A stretch of DNA of 14,879 bases from Alphaproteobacteria bacterium (GTDB lineage Bacteria; Pseudomonadota; Alphaproteobacteria; ATCC43930; CGMCC-115725). Shown piece by piece: positions 7,496 through 14,879 of this stretch. The first letter of the stretch is position 1. Each line of letters starts with the position of its first letter. A model generated the notes under the pieces. It was given only the letters and a program-made list of their open reading frames with translations, was not told the DNA's origin and searched no databases. The position numbers and the translations under genes were made by a program. Location of the stretch: assembly GCA_019237175.1 (NCBI GenBank), contig JAFAHP010000078.1, positions 1 through 14,879 of the forward strand, given 5' to 3'.

Positions 7496-8383
7496 ATGAT
7501 GAGCAAGCAATTATTTGACCGAGTGGCGCTGATCGGGATTGGACTGATCGGATCGTCGCTGGCGCGCGTGCTCCGACGCGACAATCCCGCTACCCGGATT
7601 GTCGCCTGCGCTCGACGGCGCGAAACTTTGGCCGCCGTCGAACGTCTAGAGCTAGCCGACGAGACGACCCACGATCCGGCCCAAGCCGCCGACGGCGCCG
7701 ATCTGGTCGTCATTGCCACACCGCTCTCCGCTTATGCCGAAATCGGCCGCCGGATTGCGCCGGTCCTGAAGCAGGGTGCTGTTCTCACGGATGTCGGATC
7801 GGTCAAGGAGATCGTGATCCGCGACCTTGGTCCCCATGTGCCTGATGGTGCTCATTTCGTCCCCGGCCATCCAGTCGCTGGTACCGAGCATTCCGGACCC
7901 GAAGCAGGCTTCGCCGAACTGTTCCGCGACCGCTGGTGCATTCTGATCCCGCTGCCCGAAACCTCACCCGAGGCGGTGGCCAAGGTCGGCGCCATGTGGG
8001 AACTGGCCGGGATGCGCATCGTGACGATGACTGCGGCGCATCACGATCGAGTGCTGGCGATGACGTCCCATCTGCCGCATCTGATCGCCTACACGATCGT
8101 CGGCACCGCCACCAATCTCGAGGAAAGCCTCAAATCCGAGGTCATCGCATTCTCGGCAAGCGGATTTCGCGATTTTACCCGCATCGCCGCCTCTGACCCG
8201 GTCATGTGGCGGGATATCTTCCTCAACAACCGCGAGGCTGTGCTCGACGTCCTGCAGCGCTTCAACGAGGATTTGACCGCGCTGCAACGTGCTATTCGTT
8301 GGGGCGAAGCCGACACCTTGCAGGAATTGTTCACCCGCACCCGCGCTATCCGCCGCTCGATCATCGAAGCCAAACAGGCGTGA
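7496..8383 (+). CDS. tyrC: Prephenate/arogenate dehydrogenase
   Basis: The 295-residue product is a TyrA/TyrC-family dehydrogenase that oxidatively decarboxylates prephenate or arogenate on the way to tyrosine. The NAD(P)-binding loop is GIGLIGSSLA (14-23). Further marks are DVGSVKE (99-105), GHPVAGTEHSGPEAG (124-138), HDRVLAMTSHLPHLIAY (183-199), GFRDFTRIAASDP (223-235) and MWRDIFLNN (237-245). The last includes the usual substrate-pocket region. No ACT domain follows, so feedback control through this protein is not evident. ATG codons at 7496 and 7499 are both possible. It lies 52 bases after hisC as the third gene of the operon. No clear terminator is visible in the 163 bases after it. Confidence 0.94.
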   Translation: MMSKQLFDRVALIGIGLIGSSLARVLRRDNPATRIVACARRRETLAAVERLELADETTHDPAQAADGADLVVIATPLSAYAEIGRRIAPVLKQGAVLTDVGSVKEIVIRDLGPHVPDGAHFVPGHPVAGTEHSGPEAGFAELFRDRWCILIPLPETSPEAVAKVGAMWELAGMRIVTMTAAHHDRVLAMTSHLPHLIAYTIVGTATNLEESLKSEVIAFSASGFRDFTRIAASDPVMWRDIFLNNREAVLDVLQRFNEDLTALQRAIRWGEADTLQELFTRTRAIRRSIIEAKQA

Positions 8384-8546
8384 CGATCTCAGCGAGCGGG
8401 TTGCTTTTGCGTCTGACACGGCGCCCGCCAGATTTCCAATCGGGATCGGATCGACGGTTGCGGCGCCCTCCACGCTTCGGGGCGTTCCAAAAATCTGCGT
8501 TATCTACCTGATTTTCACACAGAAAAGCGACCGCCGGGTAAAATGG

Positions 8547-9692
8547 TCACGCCCACAGCCGCTTTGAGGCGATCTCAGCGCCCTGCGCCATTGCGGCGAG
8601 CTTTTTGAACGAGATGTCGGGGTCGAGCTTGCCATAGCCGGCAAAGGTGCCAAAGCCGCAATCGGTGCCGGCGATGACCCTCTCGCGGCCGACGATGTCG
8701 GCAAAGCGGCAGAGGCGCTCGGCGACGAGTTCGGGATGCTCGACGTAATTGGTTGAGGTGTCGATGACCCCCGGGATCAGGATTTTGTCGTCCGGCAGCT
8801 TGGTTTCTTGCCACACCGTCCATTCATGCGCATGGCGCGGATTGGCGGCTTCGACGACGAGCGCCTGCGGTTTCGCCTTGACCAAAATCGGCGCCACCTT
8901 GGCAAACGGGATGTCGTGATCGTGCGGCCCTTCGTAGTTGCCCCAGCAAATATGAATACGGGCACGGTCGGCCGGCACGTTTTCGAGCGCGTGGTTCAGA
9001 ACGTCGACGTGGAATTCGGCCCGCTTCAGAAATTCCCTCTCGCTCAACTCCTGAAAACTCGTGTGGCGCGCCATCGCCAGATCGGGGCAATCGAGCTGCA
9101 AGACAAATCCCGCCTGGGCAATGGCTTCGTACTCCTCGCGCATCACCGCGGCGATGGCTTCGACATAAGCCTCGTGCGACGGATAATAGCGATTGGTTTG
9201 GAAGACCGGAACGAGGCCGGGCGAGGCTGCGGTCATAAACCCTTCGGTGACCCGGACCTGATCGAGCGCCGTGCGGAGGTTGGCGATGTCCTGGTTCAAC
9301 GGTTCGCGATCGCGCCATGATATCGGGCTCTCACAGACCGCACGGCGCGCCGTGTTGGCGCCAGTCATCCGCTCATAGGCGGCAAGAAAATTCGGATGGT
9401 CGCGGGTGTCGAGCCGCGGTTTGGCCGGCTCGTGCCCGGCAAATCCGGTGAGCCGATCGACGATATAAGTCGAATAACCGGGCTTTGACATCTCCCCGTC
9501 GTTCACGATATCGACCCCGACGGCGGCCTGACGCCGGACGATGTCGACGACGGCCTGGCGCACCAGACGCTCGAGTTCGCCGCGGTCGTAAGGCTCGCCT
9601 TGATCCTTGCGCACCAACAATTGCTTCAATTCGAGCGGACGCGGCAGGCTGCCGACATGCGTCGTCAAGATACGCTCCTGGCTGATCTTCAT
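8547..9692 (-). CDS. Core MetE-like zinc alkyltransferase, paralogue 1
   Basis: The product (381 residues from ATG 9692, with a strong GGGGGAG ribosome site) matches only the catalytic C-terminal half of cobalamin-independent methionine synthase. TTHVGSLPRP (10-19) corresponds to the MetE IGS homocysteine loop. The zinc site is complete: His247 and Cys249 in HICWGNYEGPH, Glu281 in VEAANPRH, and Cys345 in GTDCGFGTF. The MetE motif D-E-P-A-L is D-C-P-D-L here (201-205). The usual N-terminal folate-binding half is absent. Known relatives include core-MetE methionine synthases and epoxyalkane:coenzyme M transferase, so thiol alkylation at zinc is a fair inference; both substrates are unknown. The gene faces away from the carrier and its own paralogue. 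An open extension to 9884 lacks family similarity. Confidence 0.85.
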   Translation of the reverse strand: MKISQERILTTHVGSLPRPLELKQLLVRKDQGEPYDRGELERLVRQAVVDIVRRQAAVGVDIVNDGEMSKPGYSTYIVDRLTGFAGHEPAKPRLDTRDHPNFLAAYERMTGANTARRAVCESPISWRDREPLNQDIANLRTALDQVRVTEGFMTAASPGLVPVFQTNRYYPSHEAYVEAIAAVMREEYEAIAQAGFVLQLDCPDLAMARHTSFQELSEREFLKRAEFHVDVLNHALENVPADRARIHICWGNYEGPHDHDIPFAKVAPILVKAKPQALVVEAANPRHAHEWTVWQETKLPDDKILIPGVIDTSTNYVEHPELVAERLCRFADIVGRERVIAGTDCGFGTFAGYGKLDPDISFKKLAAMAQGAEIASKRLWA

Positions 9693-9981
9693 CGTCTCCC
9701 CCGATCGCCTGCTTCGTTTGAGAGGCCAGCATGCCTTTCGTCGCGGCCGCGCACAACCCCCGGGTTTTCCGTCCGACGGGCCATCCCCCGGATTCGGCCA
9801 GCGACGGGCGATCGGCGGCATTAGCCCGGGGGACGGGGGCGGTCCGAGCGGTTTGCTCGTGAAAAATTGACGGCTGCAACCCAAGCCTGTATTTCATGTT
9901 TAACAATAGAGCTAAGCCGGCGTGCGAGCGCAGCAGAGAGGCTGCCGCAGCGTGCCGGTGGTGAACGAGGGAGGAAAAGGC
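9693..9981. other. Divergent intergenic region between MetE-like gene and carrier
   Basis: This 289-base gap should hold both promoters. It contains CCCCCGGG (9757-9764) and its complement CCCGGGGG (9825-9832), 60 bases apart, and the plus-strand promoter listed separately. No gene is evident on either strand. Confidence 0.35.
9867..9895 (+). promoter_or_regulatory. Candidate promoter of the carrier and MetE-like paralogue 2
   Basis: TTGACG (9867-9872), a 17-base spacer and TATTTC (9890-9895) give a sigma-70-like pair. It would leave a leader of about 80 nt before the carrier ATG at 9982. Five of six -35 bases and three of six -10 bases fit consensus. Confidence 0.42.
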
Positions 9982-11298
9982 ATGCAGAACGCATTCTCGG
10001 CGCGTGCGACATCTAGCGGTGCGTCGACCCCGGCGGCGGGCAACCGCTGGCTGCAGCTGATCATCGCGATCGTTTGCATGATCCTAATCGCCAATCTCCA
10101 ATATGGCTGGACGTTGTTCGTCCAACCGCTGAATACAGCGCATCACTGGTCTATTGCCGATATTCAGGTCGCGTTTAGCATCTTTGTCGCGTTGGAAACC
10201 TGGCTGACCCCGCTCCAAGGTTGGATCGTCGACCGCCTCGGCCCGAACACCGGGCCAAAGCTGATGATCGCTTTCGGCGGCATACTCGTCGCGGTTGCAT
10301 GGATCATCAATTCAATCGCCGATTCGCTGGGAATGCTGTACTTCGGCGCCGTTCTCTCAGGCACCGGAGCAGGTGCGGTCTATGCGACCTGCGTCGGCAA
10401 CGCGGTCAAGTGGTTCCCCGACCGGCGCGGGCTCGCGGTCGGGTTGACCGCTGCCGGATTTGGCGCGGGAGCGGCGCTCAGCGTGATCCCAATCCGCGCG
10501 GTCATCGCCGCCGACGGCTATCAGGCGGCGTTCTTCTGGTTCGGCCTCGTCCAGGGCGCCATCATCTTTGTGCTCGCCTGGCTGATGCGGGGGCCGCTCG
10601 CCGGCGAAGCCCCCGCCGCCGCCTCGGTAAAAGTCGTCCAGACGACACAGAGCTATACCCCGCGGGCCATGCTGGCCACGCCGGTGTTTTGGATCATGTA
10701 CATCATGTTTCTGCTGGTGGCTGCGAGCGGGTTAATGGCGACCGCCCAGGTCGCGCTGATCGCTCGCGACTTCCACATCGCCAATAATGTGCTGCTGTTC
10801 GGCGGTACCGCGCTCACCGTCGCCTTGCTCGTCGATAATGTCTGCAACGGGCTGGCGCGGCCCTTGTTCGGCTGGATTTCGGACAATATCGGGCGCGAAA
10901 AAACAATGGCGCTCGCTTTTGGCCTTGGCGGGATCAGCTATTGGCTCCTGGGGGCGCTCGGCACGACGCCGTGGCTGTTCGTCATCTTCGCCGGGTTGAT
11001 CTTCCTGACTTGGGGCGAGATCTACAGCCTGTTTCCATCGACCTGCACCGACAGCTTTGGTTCGCGCTATGCGACCGCCAATTTGAGCTTTCTGTACACG
11101 GCAAAGGGGGTCGCGGCTTTTCTGGAGCCGCTCGCGAATGTATTGAAAGCAGCGACCGGAAGCTGGCAAACGGTATTTGTCGTGACCGCAATCATGAACT
11201 TCGTCACGGTCGCGCTGGCACTCTTTGTGCTGCGGCCGCTGCGCGTGCGGCAGACGGCGTCCCCGGCCGAAGCCGGGCACTTTGCCGGCGCTCATTGA
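9982..11298 (+). CDS. Oxalate/formate antiporter-family MFS carrier
   Basis: The 438-residue protein has about twelve hydrophobic segments (first near 24-44, last near 395-418), as in the major facilitator superfamily. It resembles OxlT: ANLQYGWTLFVQPL (37-50) in helix 1, GWIVDRLG (80-87) in the 2-3 loop, and SGTGAGAVYATCVGNAVKWFPDRRGLA in 126-152. Arg293 and Lys375 are 82 residues apart and fall where OxlT has its essential Arg272 and Lys355 (helices 8 and 11), which suggests a carboxylate substrate. Oxalate itself is not proven; no oxalate-catabolism gene is in the window. The ATG at 9982 was chosen for its GGGAGGA ribosome site; an upstream start at 9922 would add 20 non-family residues. 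A MetE-like gene follows after 27 bases, probably co-transcribed. Confidence 0.88.
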   Translation: MQNAFSARATSSGASTPAAGNRWLQLIIAIVCMILIANLQYGWTLFVQPLNTAHHWSIADIQVAFSIFVALETWLTPLQGWIVDRLGPNTGPKLMIAFGGILVAVAWIINSIADSLGMLYFGAVLSGTGAGAVYATCVGNAVKWFPDRRGLAVGLTAAGFGAGAALSVIPIRAVIAADGYQAAFFWFGLVQGAIIFVLAWLMRGPLAGEAPAAASVKVVQTTQSYTPRAMLATPVFWIMYIMFLLVAASGLMATAQVALIARDFHIANNVLLFGGTALTVALLVDNVCNGLARPLFGWISDNIGREKTMALAFGLGGISYWLLGALGTTPWLFVIFAGLIFLTWGEIYSLFPSTCTDSFGSRYATANLSFLYTAKGVAAFLEPLANVLKAATGSWQTVFVVTAIMNFVTVALALFVLRPLRVRQTASPAEAGHFAGAH

Positions 11299-11325
11299 GG
11301 GTCGCCGCGGATCGAGAGGGGTGAG

Positions 11326-12507
11326 ATGCTGCACAGCCGCGAGCGGATCCTGACGACCCATGTCGGCAGCCTGCCACGCCCACCGGACCTCCTGGAGTTC
11401 CTGGAAGCGCGTGAAGCCGGGAGGCCCATCGAGCAGGCAGCGTTCGACGCCTGCCTCTCGGACGCGGTCCATCAGGTCGTCGCAAAACAGGTCGAGGCCG
11501 GCCTCGACAGTGTCTGCGACGGTGAGTTCGGCAAGATTTCGTACACCTTTTATGTGCGTCATCGTCTGTCGGGGCTCAGCTCTTTCCGCGGCGGCACCCA
11601 CGATGCGCCGCCGCCGGCGGCGGCGCACCGCGACCTCATCGACCATCCCGATTACCAGGCGCGTTTGAACCAGAGGCGCGGCACATCGTGGTTCACCCGC
11701 GAGGCGGTACCGTGTTGTATCGGTCCTGTTACCTATGCCGATACCCGACCACTCGAAGTCGACATCGCCAATCTCGCTGCCGCCTGCGCCGCGGCAAAGC
11801 CGCTCGAGGCGTTTATGAACGCCGCCTCGCCAGGGGTGCTGACCAAATTCGTACCGGACCGCTACTACCAAAACGAAGACGCCTACGTCGCCGCACTCGC
11901 CGACGCGCTAAAGAAAGAATACGAGGCAATCCATAAGGCCGGTTTTTTGCTGCAGATCGATGCGCCTGATTTGGGCTCGGCGCGGCACAACCAATACCAG
12001 CATCTTTCCGACGACGAATTTCTGCGTATCGCCGAGCGCAATATCGAGGCGCTGAACCACGCTACCGCGAACATCCCATCCGAAGCGATGCGACTGCATC
12101 TGTGCTGGGGGAATTACGAGGGGCCTCACACGCACGATGTACCGCTGGCGACAATCCTTGCGGTGACGCTGCGGGCGCGGCCGTCCGGACTGTCGTTCGA
12201 GGCCGCCAACCCGCGCCATGCGCATGAATGGGAGGATTTGAGCGGGGCGAAAATCCCCGACGACAAGGTGCTGATCCCCGGCGTCATTGACTCGACCACC
12301 AACTTTGTCGAGCACCCGCGGCTGATCGCGCAGCGGATCGCGAATTTTGCCAACATCGTCGGCCGCGAGCGCGTGATCGCCGGTTCCGATTGCGGCTTTG
12401 CGACTTTCGCCTTTGTCAATAATGCGGTGGCCCCATCGGTGGTATGGGCCAAACTTGGCGCACTCGCCGAAGGTGCGCGCATCGCGAGCGCGCGGCTGTG
12501 GGGTTGA
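11326..12507 (+). CDS. Core MetE-like zinc alkyltransferase, paralogue 2
   Basis: This 393-residue paralogue shares with the enzyme at 8547-9692 the start RERILTTHVGSLPRP (5-19), the HxCWGNYEGPH zinc motif, EAANPRHAHEW (292-302) and the end of the barrel (IPGVID, then GRERVIAG). Its zinc ligands would be His258, Cys260, Glu292 and Cys356. D-A-P-D-L (212-216) replaces the MetE D-E-P-A-L motif, and the N-terminal MetE half is again missing. A stretch rich in proline, alanine and histidine (about 88-110) is longer than in paralogue 1 and may change substrate choice. The ribosome site GAGAGGGG precedes ATG 11326. It lies 27 bases after the carrier gene. It is labelled methionine synthase-like by family; the real acceptor and donor are unknown. 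Confidence 0.86.
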   Translation: MLHSRERILTTHVGSLPRPPDLLEFLEAREAGRPIEQAAFDACLSDAVHQVVAKQVEAGLDSVCDGEFGKISYTFYVRHRLSGLSSFRGGTHDAPPPAAAHRDLIDHPDYQARLNQRRGTSWFTREAVPCCIGPVTYADTRPLEVDIANLAAACAAAKPLEAFMNAASPGVLTKFVPDRYYQNEDAYVAALADALKKEYEAIHKAGFLLQIDAPDLGSARHNQYQHLSDDEFLRIAERNIEALNHATANIPSEAMRLHLCWGNYEGPHTHDVPLATILAVTLRARPSGLSFEAANPRHAHEWEDLSGAKIPDDKVLIPGVIDSTTNFVEHPRLIAQRIANFANIVGRERVIAGSDCGFATFAFVNNAVAPSVVWAKLGALAEGARIASARLWG

Positions 12508-12512
12508 CCCGA

Positions 12513-13370
12513 TCAGGTCAGGGAGGCCGGCATGATTGGGAAATTGTCGATAAGTCGAGTGCGCCCGAGATAGGCCGCGGCGAGGACGCGGCAGGGCCGG
12601 CTGCCGGCGGCGCCGACCGGCGCCAGATCCACGGCGTCACGCACTTCGAGATATTCGACATCGAACCCGGCGCGGGTCAGCTCTCTTCGCCCCCATTCGA
12701 TCTCCCGGGCAACGGCGGCGGGCTCGCGCTCGAGCGTCTCCGCGACACTGCGTAATACGCGCACGAACTGGGGTGCGATCCGTCGTTCGGCGGAAGACAG
12801 ATAGGCGTTGCGGGACGAGAGTGCCAAACCATCAGGCTCGCGGACGGTCGGCACGCCCTTGATCTGCACCGGCAGGTCGAGATCGCGCGCCAGCCGGCGA
12901 ACGATCAGCAACTGCTGATAGTCCTTCTCGCCGAAATAAGCGATATCGGGCAAAGCTTGGATCAACAGCTTGCTCACGACGGTCGCCACACCGTCGAAAT
13001 GGCCGAGGCGATGCGCACCGCATAAGCCCTCGCTCAAGCCCCCAACCCGCACCAGGGTCGAGAACTGCGGCGGATACATCTCGGCGGTCGCCGGGACGAA
13101 GGCAAGATCGACGCCGGTGGAGCCGAGCATGTCGAGATGGGCGGATTCGCGGCGCGGGTAGGAGCCGAGATCCTCGTTTGGCGCGAATTGTGTCGGGTTG
13201 ACAAAGATAGTCACGACGACCCTTGCGCAATCGCTGCGCCCGGCCTCTACCAATGCCATGTGTCCCGCGTGGAGTGCGCCCATCGTGGGGACCAGCCCGA
13301 GCCGCTCGCCGGAGCGCCGCCAACCGGCGAGACGGTCTCTGAGGTCGGCAATCGTCCGTACAACCCGCAC
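12513..13370 (-). CDS. panC: Pantothenate synthetase (pantoate--beta-alanine ligase)
   Basis: PanC joins pantoate and beta-alanine with ATP to make pantothenate for coenzyme A. From the GTG at 13370 the protein has 285 residues, the family's usual length. It contains PTMGALHAGH (28-37, the HIGH-type nucleotide motif), FVNPTQF (56-62), FGEKDYQQLLIVRR (146-159) and LSSRNAYLS (184-192). I prefer this GTG because a GGAG site lies seven bases upstream and the family N-terminus starts here; a TTG at 13409 would add 13 atypical residues. The gene converges on MetE-like paralogue 2 with a five-base gap, so no separate terminator fits between them. No panB is adjacent in the window. Confidence 0.96.
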   Translation of the reverse strand: MRVVRTIADLRDRLAGWRRSGERLGLVPTMGALHAGHMALVEAGRSDCARVVVTIFVNPTQFAPNEDLGSYPRRESAHLDMLGSTGVDLAFVPATAEMYPPQFSTLVRVGGLSEGLCGAHRLGHFDGVATVVSKLLIQALPDIAYFGEKDYQQLLIVRRLARDLDLPVQIKGVPTVREPDGLALSSRNAYLSSAERRIAPQFVRVLRSVAETLEREPAAVAREIEWGRRELTRAGFDVEYLEVRDAVDLAPVGAAGSRPCRVLAAAYLGRTRLIDNFPIMPASLT

Positions 13371-13430
13371 CCGAAGTCTCCACTGCCACCTTCCACAACA
13401 GATTACCAAAAGAGGGCAGGCCGGTCTCGT

Positions 13431-13443
13431 ATCCTTTAAGGAT
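13431..13443. promoter_or_regulatory. Palindrome ATCCTT-T-AAGGAT upstream of panC
   Basis: This perfect 6-bp inverted repeat with a one-base centre lies 61-73 bases upstream of the panC GTG. It overlaps a possible -10 (CATAAT, minus strand 13447-13442). That position suits a repressor operator, but no known operator is recognised. Confidence 0.3.
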
Positions 13444-13718
13444 TATGTTCCAAGTCTAGGACCGATGATGCCGCTCTTGTTCTATCGCGTTTTTACGTGT
13501 CGTCGGGAATATCAAAAGTGCCAGAGTTGGAGAAACATTTTGGTAATGGTTGTCAAGCTAATCCACTACAGCACTAAATTAAATATCGCAACCGGCGAAA
13601 ACATTGACCTCGTGCCGGCGGGCTGCGCGCGCGATGGTCGATCGGTTCTAAATTCGGGGGTTGATCGGCGCACCCACCTTTTTGGCGAGGTTGGGACGTC
13701 GATACACGCGAATCAAGT

Positions 13719-13737
13719 CCCCGGGTCTGTCCCGGGG
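13719..13737. repeat. GC-rich hairpin, REP-like intergenic element
   Basis: CCCCGGG-TCTGT-CCCGGGG is a perfect 7-bp stem with a 5-base loop, preceded by AATCAAGT. A related segment in opposite orientation, CGGGTCACCCCCGGATCAAG, ends near 13810, so the pair forms an imperfect inverted repeat. Similar CCGGATCAAG-type palindromes are common dispersed elements in alphaproteobacterial intergenic DNA. There is no T-run, so it is not a standard terminator. A second small hairpin, GGGCTAAAGCCC, is at 13847-13858. Confidence 0.4.
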
Positions 13738-13909
13738 CGCGCACTTCCAGCTCCGAGCGGGGCAGGCTCGGGCTGACGGCGTACGCCCCGCGGGTCACCC
13801 CCGGATCAAGCGACTGACCGCCCGTCGCCGGCATAGCCTGGAGCGCGGGCTAAAGCCCACCGGTCAGAGGCTCATTGTTAGGGACGGCTGGGATAAGACT
13901 CGATAAGGG

Positions 13910-14869
13910 CTACGCGACCGCCCGGGTCTTGAACGTTTGCCCGCACGCTGATGCATCGCGCGTGCGTGCAAGACCGTCCAGCAGATGTGTCCGTGCGACA
14001 AACCCCAATTCCTCGGCGGCGCGCCGCGGATCTCCAATGGAGATCGGGATGTCCCCTTGGCGAGCCGGGCGGTTATAAGCGACGAGCTCGGTATCGCACA
14101 AACCGGCGATCGTCTCCGCCAGGCGCCGAATTGTGGTGCCCTGTCCAGTACAAACGTTGAACAGAGGTGCGGATGCGCTCGCCCTTGGCATCGCTCGCAT
14201 CAGCGCTGAAACGGCGTCGGCAACATAGGTGAAGTCACGAACCTGACTTCCGTCGCCAAAGATTTCAACGGGCTCGCCGCGGCGCAGTCGGTCGAGAAAG
14301 ACGGCGATCACCCCGGAATACGGTGAATGGGGGTCTTGCCGCGGGCCGTAGATATTAAAAAAGCGCAAGCCGACGCTACGAAGTCCGTAGGCTTGCCCGG
14401 CGGCGCGGGCATGCACCTCGCAGCCGCGCTTATCCGCACCATAGGCGCTGATGGGTGTCGCACAGCTGTCCTCGCCGGCCGGAACACCGCCGGAGGCGCC
14501 GTAAACGGCGGCGGTCGAAGCATAGACGATCGGTATGTCGATGACGCTCCGCAACTGTCTGACCGCACCAAATAGGTTGATCGCCCCAGTCAAATTCACC
14601 TGATGGGTTCGCAGCCAGTCGCGGTTGCATTGCTCAACCGAAGCGATCGCGGCGAGATGAAAGCAGCCATCGATGCCGACGAACGCCGGTCCGATGATGC
14701 CGGGATTGGCGATATCAGCCTTGAGAAGCTCGACCCCCGGCGGAAGATTTTCACGCCTTCCGGTCGACAGGTCATCGAGCACCCTAACGGAATGTCCCAT
14801 GTCGATCAATGCTTCGACGAGATGCGAGCCAATAAAACCCGCACCCCCCGTCACCAGATAACGCGCCAT
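13910..14869 (-). CDS. NAD-dependent nucleotide-sugar epimerase (UDP-glucose 4-epimerase family)
   Basis: The 319-residue product is an extended short-chain dehydrogenase/reductase. The Rossmann motif TGGAGFIGSHL is at 7-17, and LDDLSTG (31-37) is the adenine-ribose-binding strand typical of GalE-like enzymes. HLAAIASVEQ (71-80), the catalytic STA (118-120), Tyr143 and Lys147 (Y-x3-K) and RFFNIYGPRQDP (169-180) complete the core. VRDFTYVADA (210-219) is the sugar-binding segment. The likely reaction is C4 epimerisation of a UDP-hexose or UDP-HexNAc for surface polysaccharide, but a dehydratase or other sugar specificity cannot be excluded. The ATG at 14869 has an AGGGTG site a few bases upstream, and the gene is complete. 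It may be the last gene of an operon extending past the right edge. Confidence 0.88.
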   Translation of the reverse strand: MARYLVTGGAGFIGSHLVEALIDMGHSVRVLDDLSTGRRENLPPGVELLKADIANPGIIGPAFVGIDGCFHLAAIASVEQCNRDWLRTHQVNLTGAINLFGAVRQLRSVIDIPIVYASTAAVYGASGGVPAGEDSCATPISAYGADKRGCEVHARAAGQAYGLRSVGLRFFNIYGPRQDPHSPYSGVIAVFLDRLRRGEPVEIFGDGSQVRDFTYVADAVSALMRAMPRASASAPLFNVCTGQGTTIRRLAETIAGLCDTELVAYNRPARQGDIPISIGDPRRAAEELGFVARTHLLDGLARTRDASACGQTFKTRAVA

Positions 14870-14879
14870 TCGGCACCCT

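Larger units (their letters stand above)
13371..13909. other. Long non-coding stretch upstream of panC with AT-rich core
   Basis: No convincing gene lies in these 539 bases; short frames here show no coding bias or recognisable family. About 13440-13600 is clearly AT-richer than the rest of the window. On the minus strand a TTGACA lies at 13556-13551 without a good -10 at the normal spacing, and CATAAT lies at 13447-13442 without a good -35. The right half (about 13710-13860) is GC-rich with several hairpins, listed separately. Confidence 0.5.

Noticed and set aside
8384..8546. Bidirectional terminator between tyrC and MetE-like paralogue 1
   Set aside because: Only a weak 5-bp stem (CGCCC/GGGCG) is visible and there is no T-run on either strand.
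10732..11871. 379-codon open frame on the minus strand
   Set aside because: It spans the ends of two well-supported plus-strand genes (carrier and MetE-like) and is rich in Arg, Asp and Gln, typical of a shadow frame.
13719..13737. Rho-independent terminator
   Set aside because: The stem is perfect, but no T-run follows it on either strand, and it is not placed just after a gene end.
1..14879. CRISPR array, tRNA, insertion sequence or phage genes
   Set aside because: No spaced direct repeats, no cloverleaf-like segments and no transposase, integrase or structural phage motifs were seen.

Overview
The window is GC-rich DNA with strong G/C preference at third codon positions. It most likely comes from an alphaproteobacterium, probably of the Rhodospirillales type. 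The main support is the block metW-metX facing away from chorismate mutase-hisC-tyrC, an arrangement I associate with that group from memory; no database was searched. I saw no rRNA, tRNA, CRISPR array, insertion sequence or phage gene.

Layout. Positions 1-1940 (minus strand) hold the first 646 codons of a large Asp-box (BNR/sortilin-like) beta-propeller protein that runs off the left edge. A plus-strand SAM-dependent methyltransferase (2230-2949) is followed by a short unrecognised reading frame that overlaps its stop codon and looks damaged downstream. On the minus strand, metX (stop at 4113) and metW (4108-3434) form a tight pair for homoserine acylation in methionine synthesis. Facing away from them is a plus-strand aromatic operon: an AroQ chorismate mutase with an apparently dead prephenate dehydratase-like tail, a HisC-type aminotransferase, and a TyrC-type prephenate/arogenate dehydrogenase. 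Together these can carry chorismate to tyrosine.

From 8547 to 12507 lies a second module: two divergently placed paralogues of the catalytic (C-terminal) half of cobalamin-independent methionine synthase, on either side of an oxalate/formate-antiporter-family carrier. Both paralogues keep the zinc site but lack the MetE N-terminal half. With a dedicated anion carrier between them, this looks like a small uptake and alkyl-transfer system of unknown substrate, and it is the best candidate here for undescribed biology. panC (pantothenate synthesis) converges on the second paralogue. After a 539-base non-coding stretch with an AT-rich core and palindromic elements, an extended-SDR nucleotide-sugar epimerase gene (13910-14869, minus) closes the window.

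The two most unusual protein-level observations are the chorismate mutase whose tail matches a prephenate dehydratase plus ACT layout but has lost the catalytic T-R-F motif, and the paired core-MetE-like enzymes with the antiporter.
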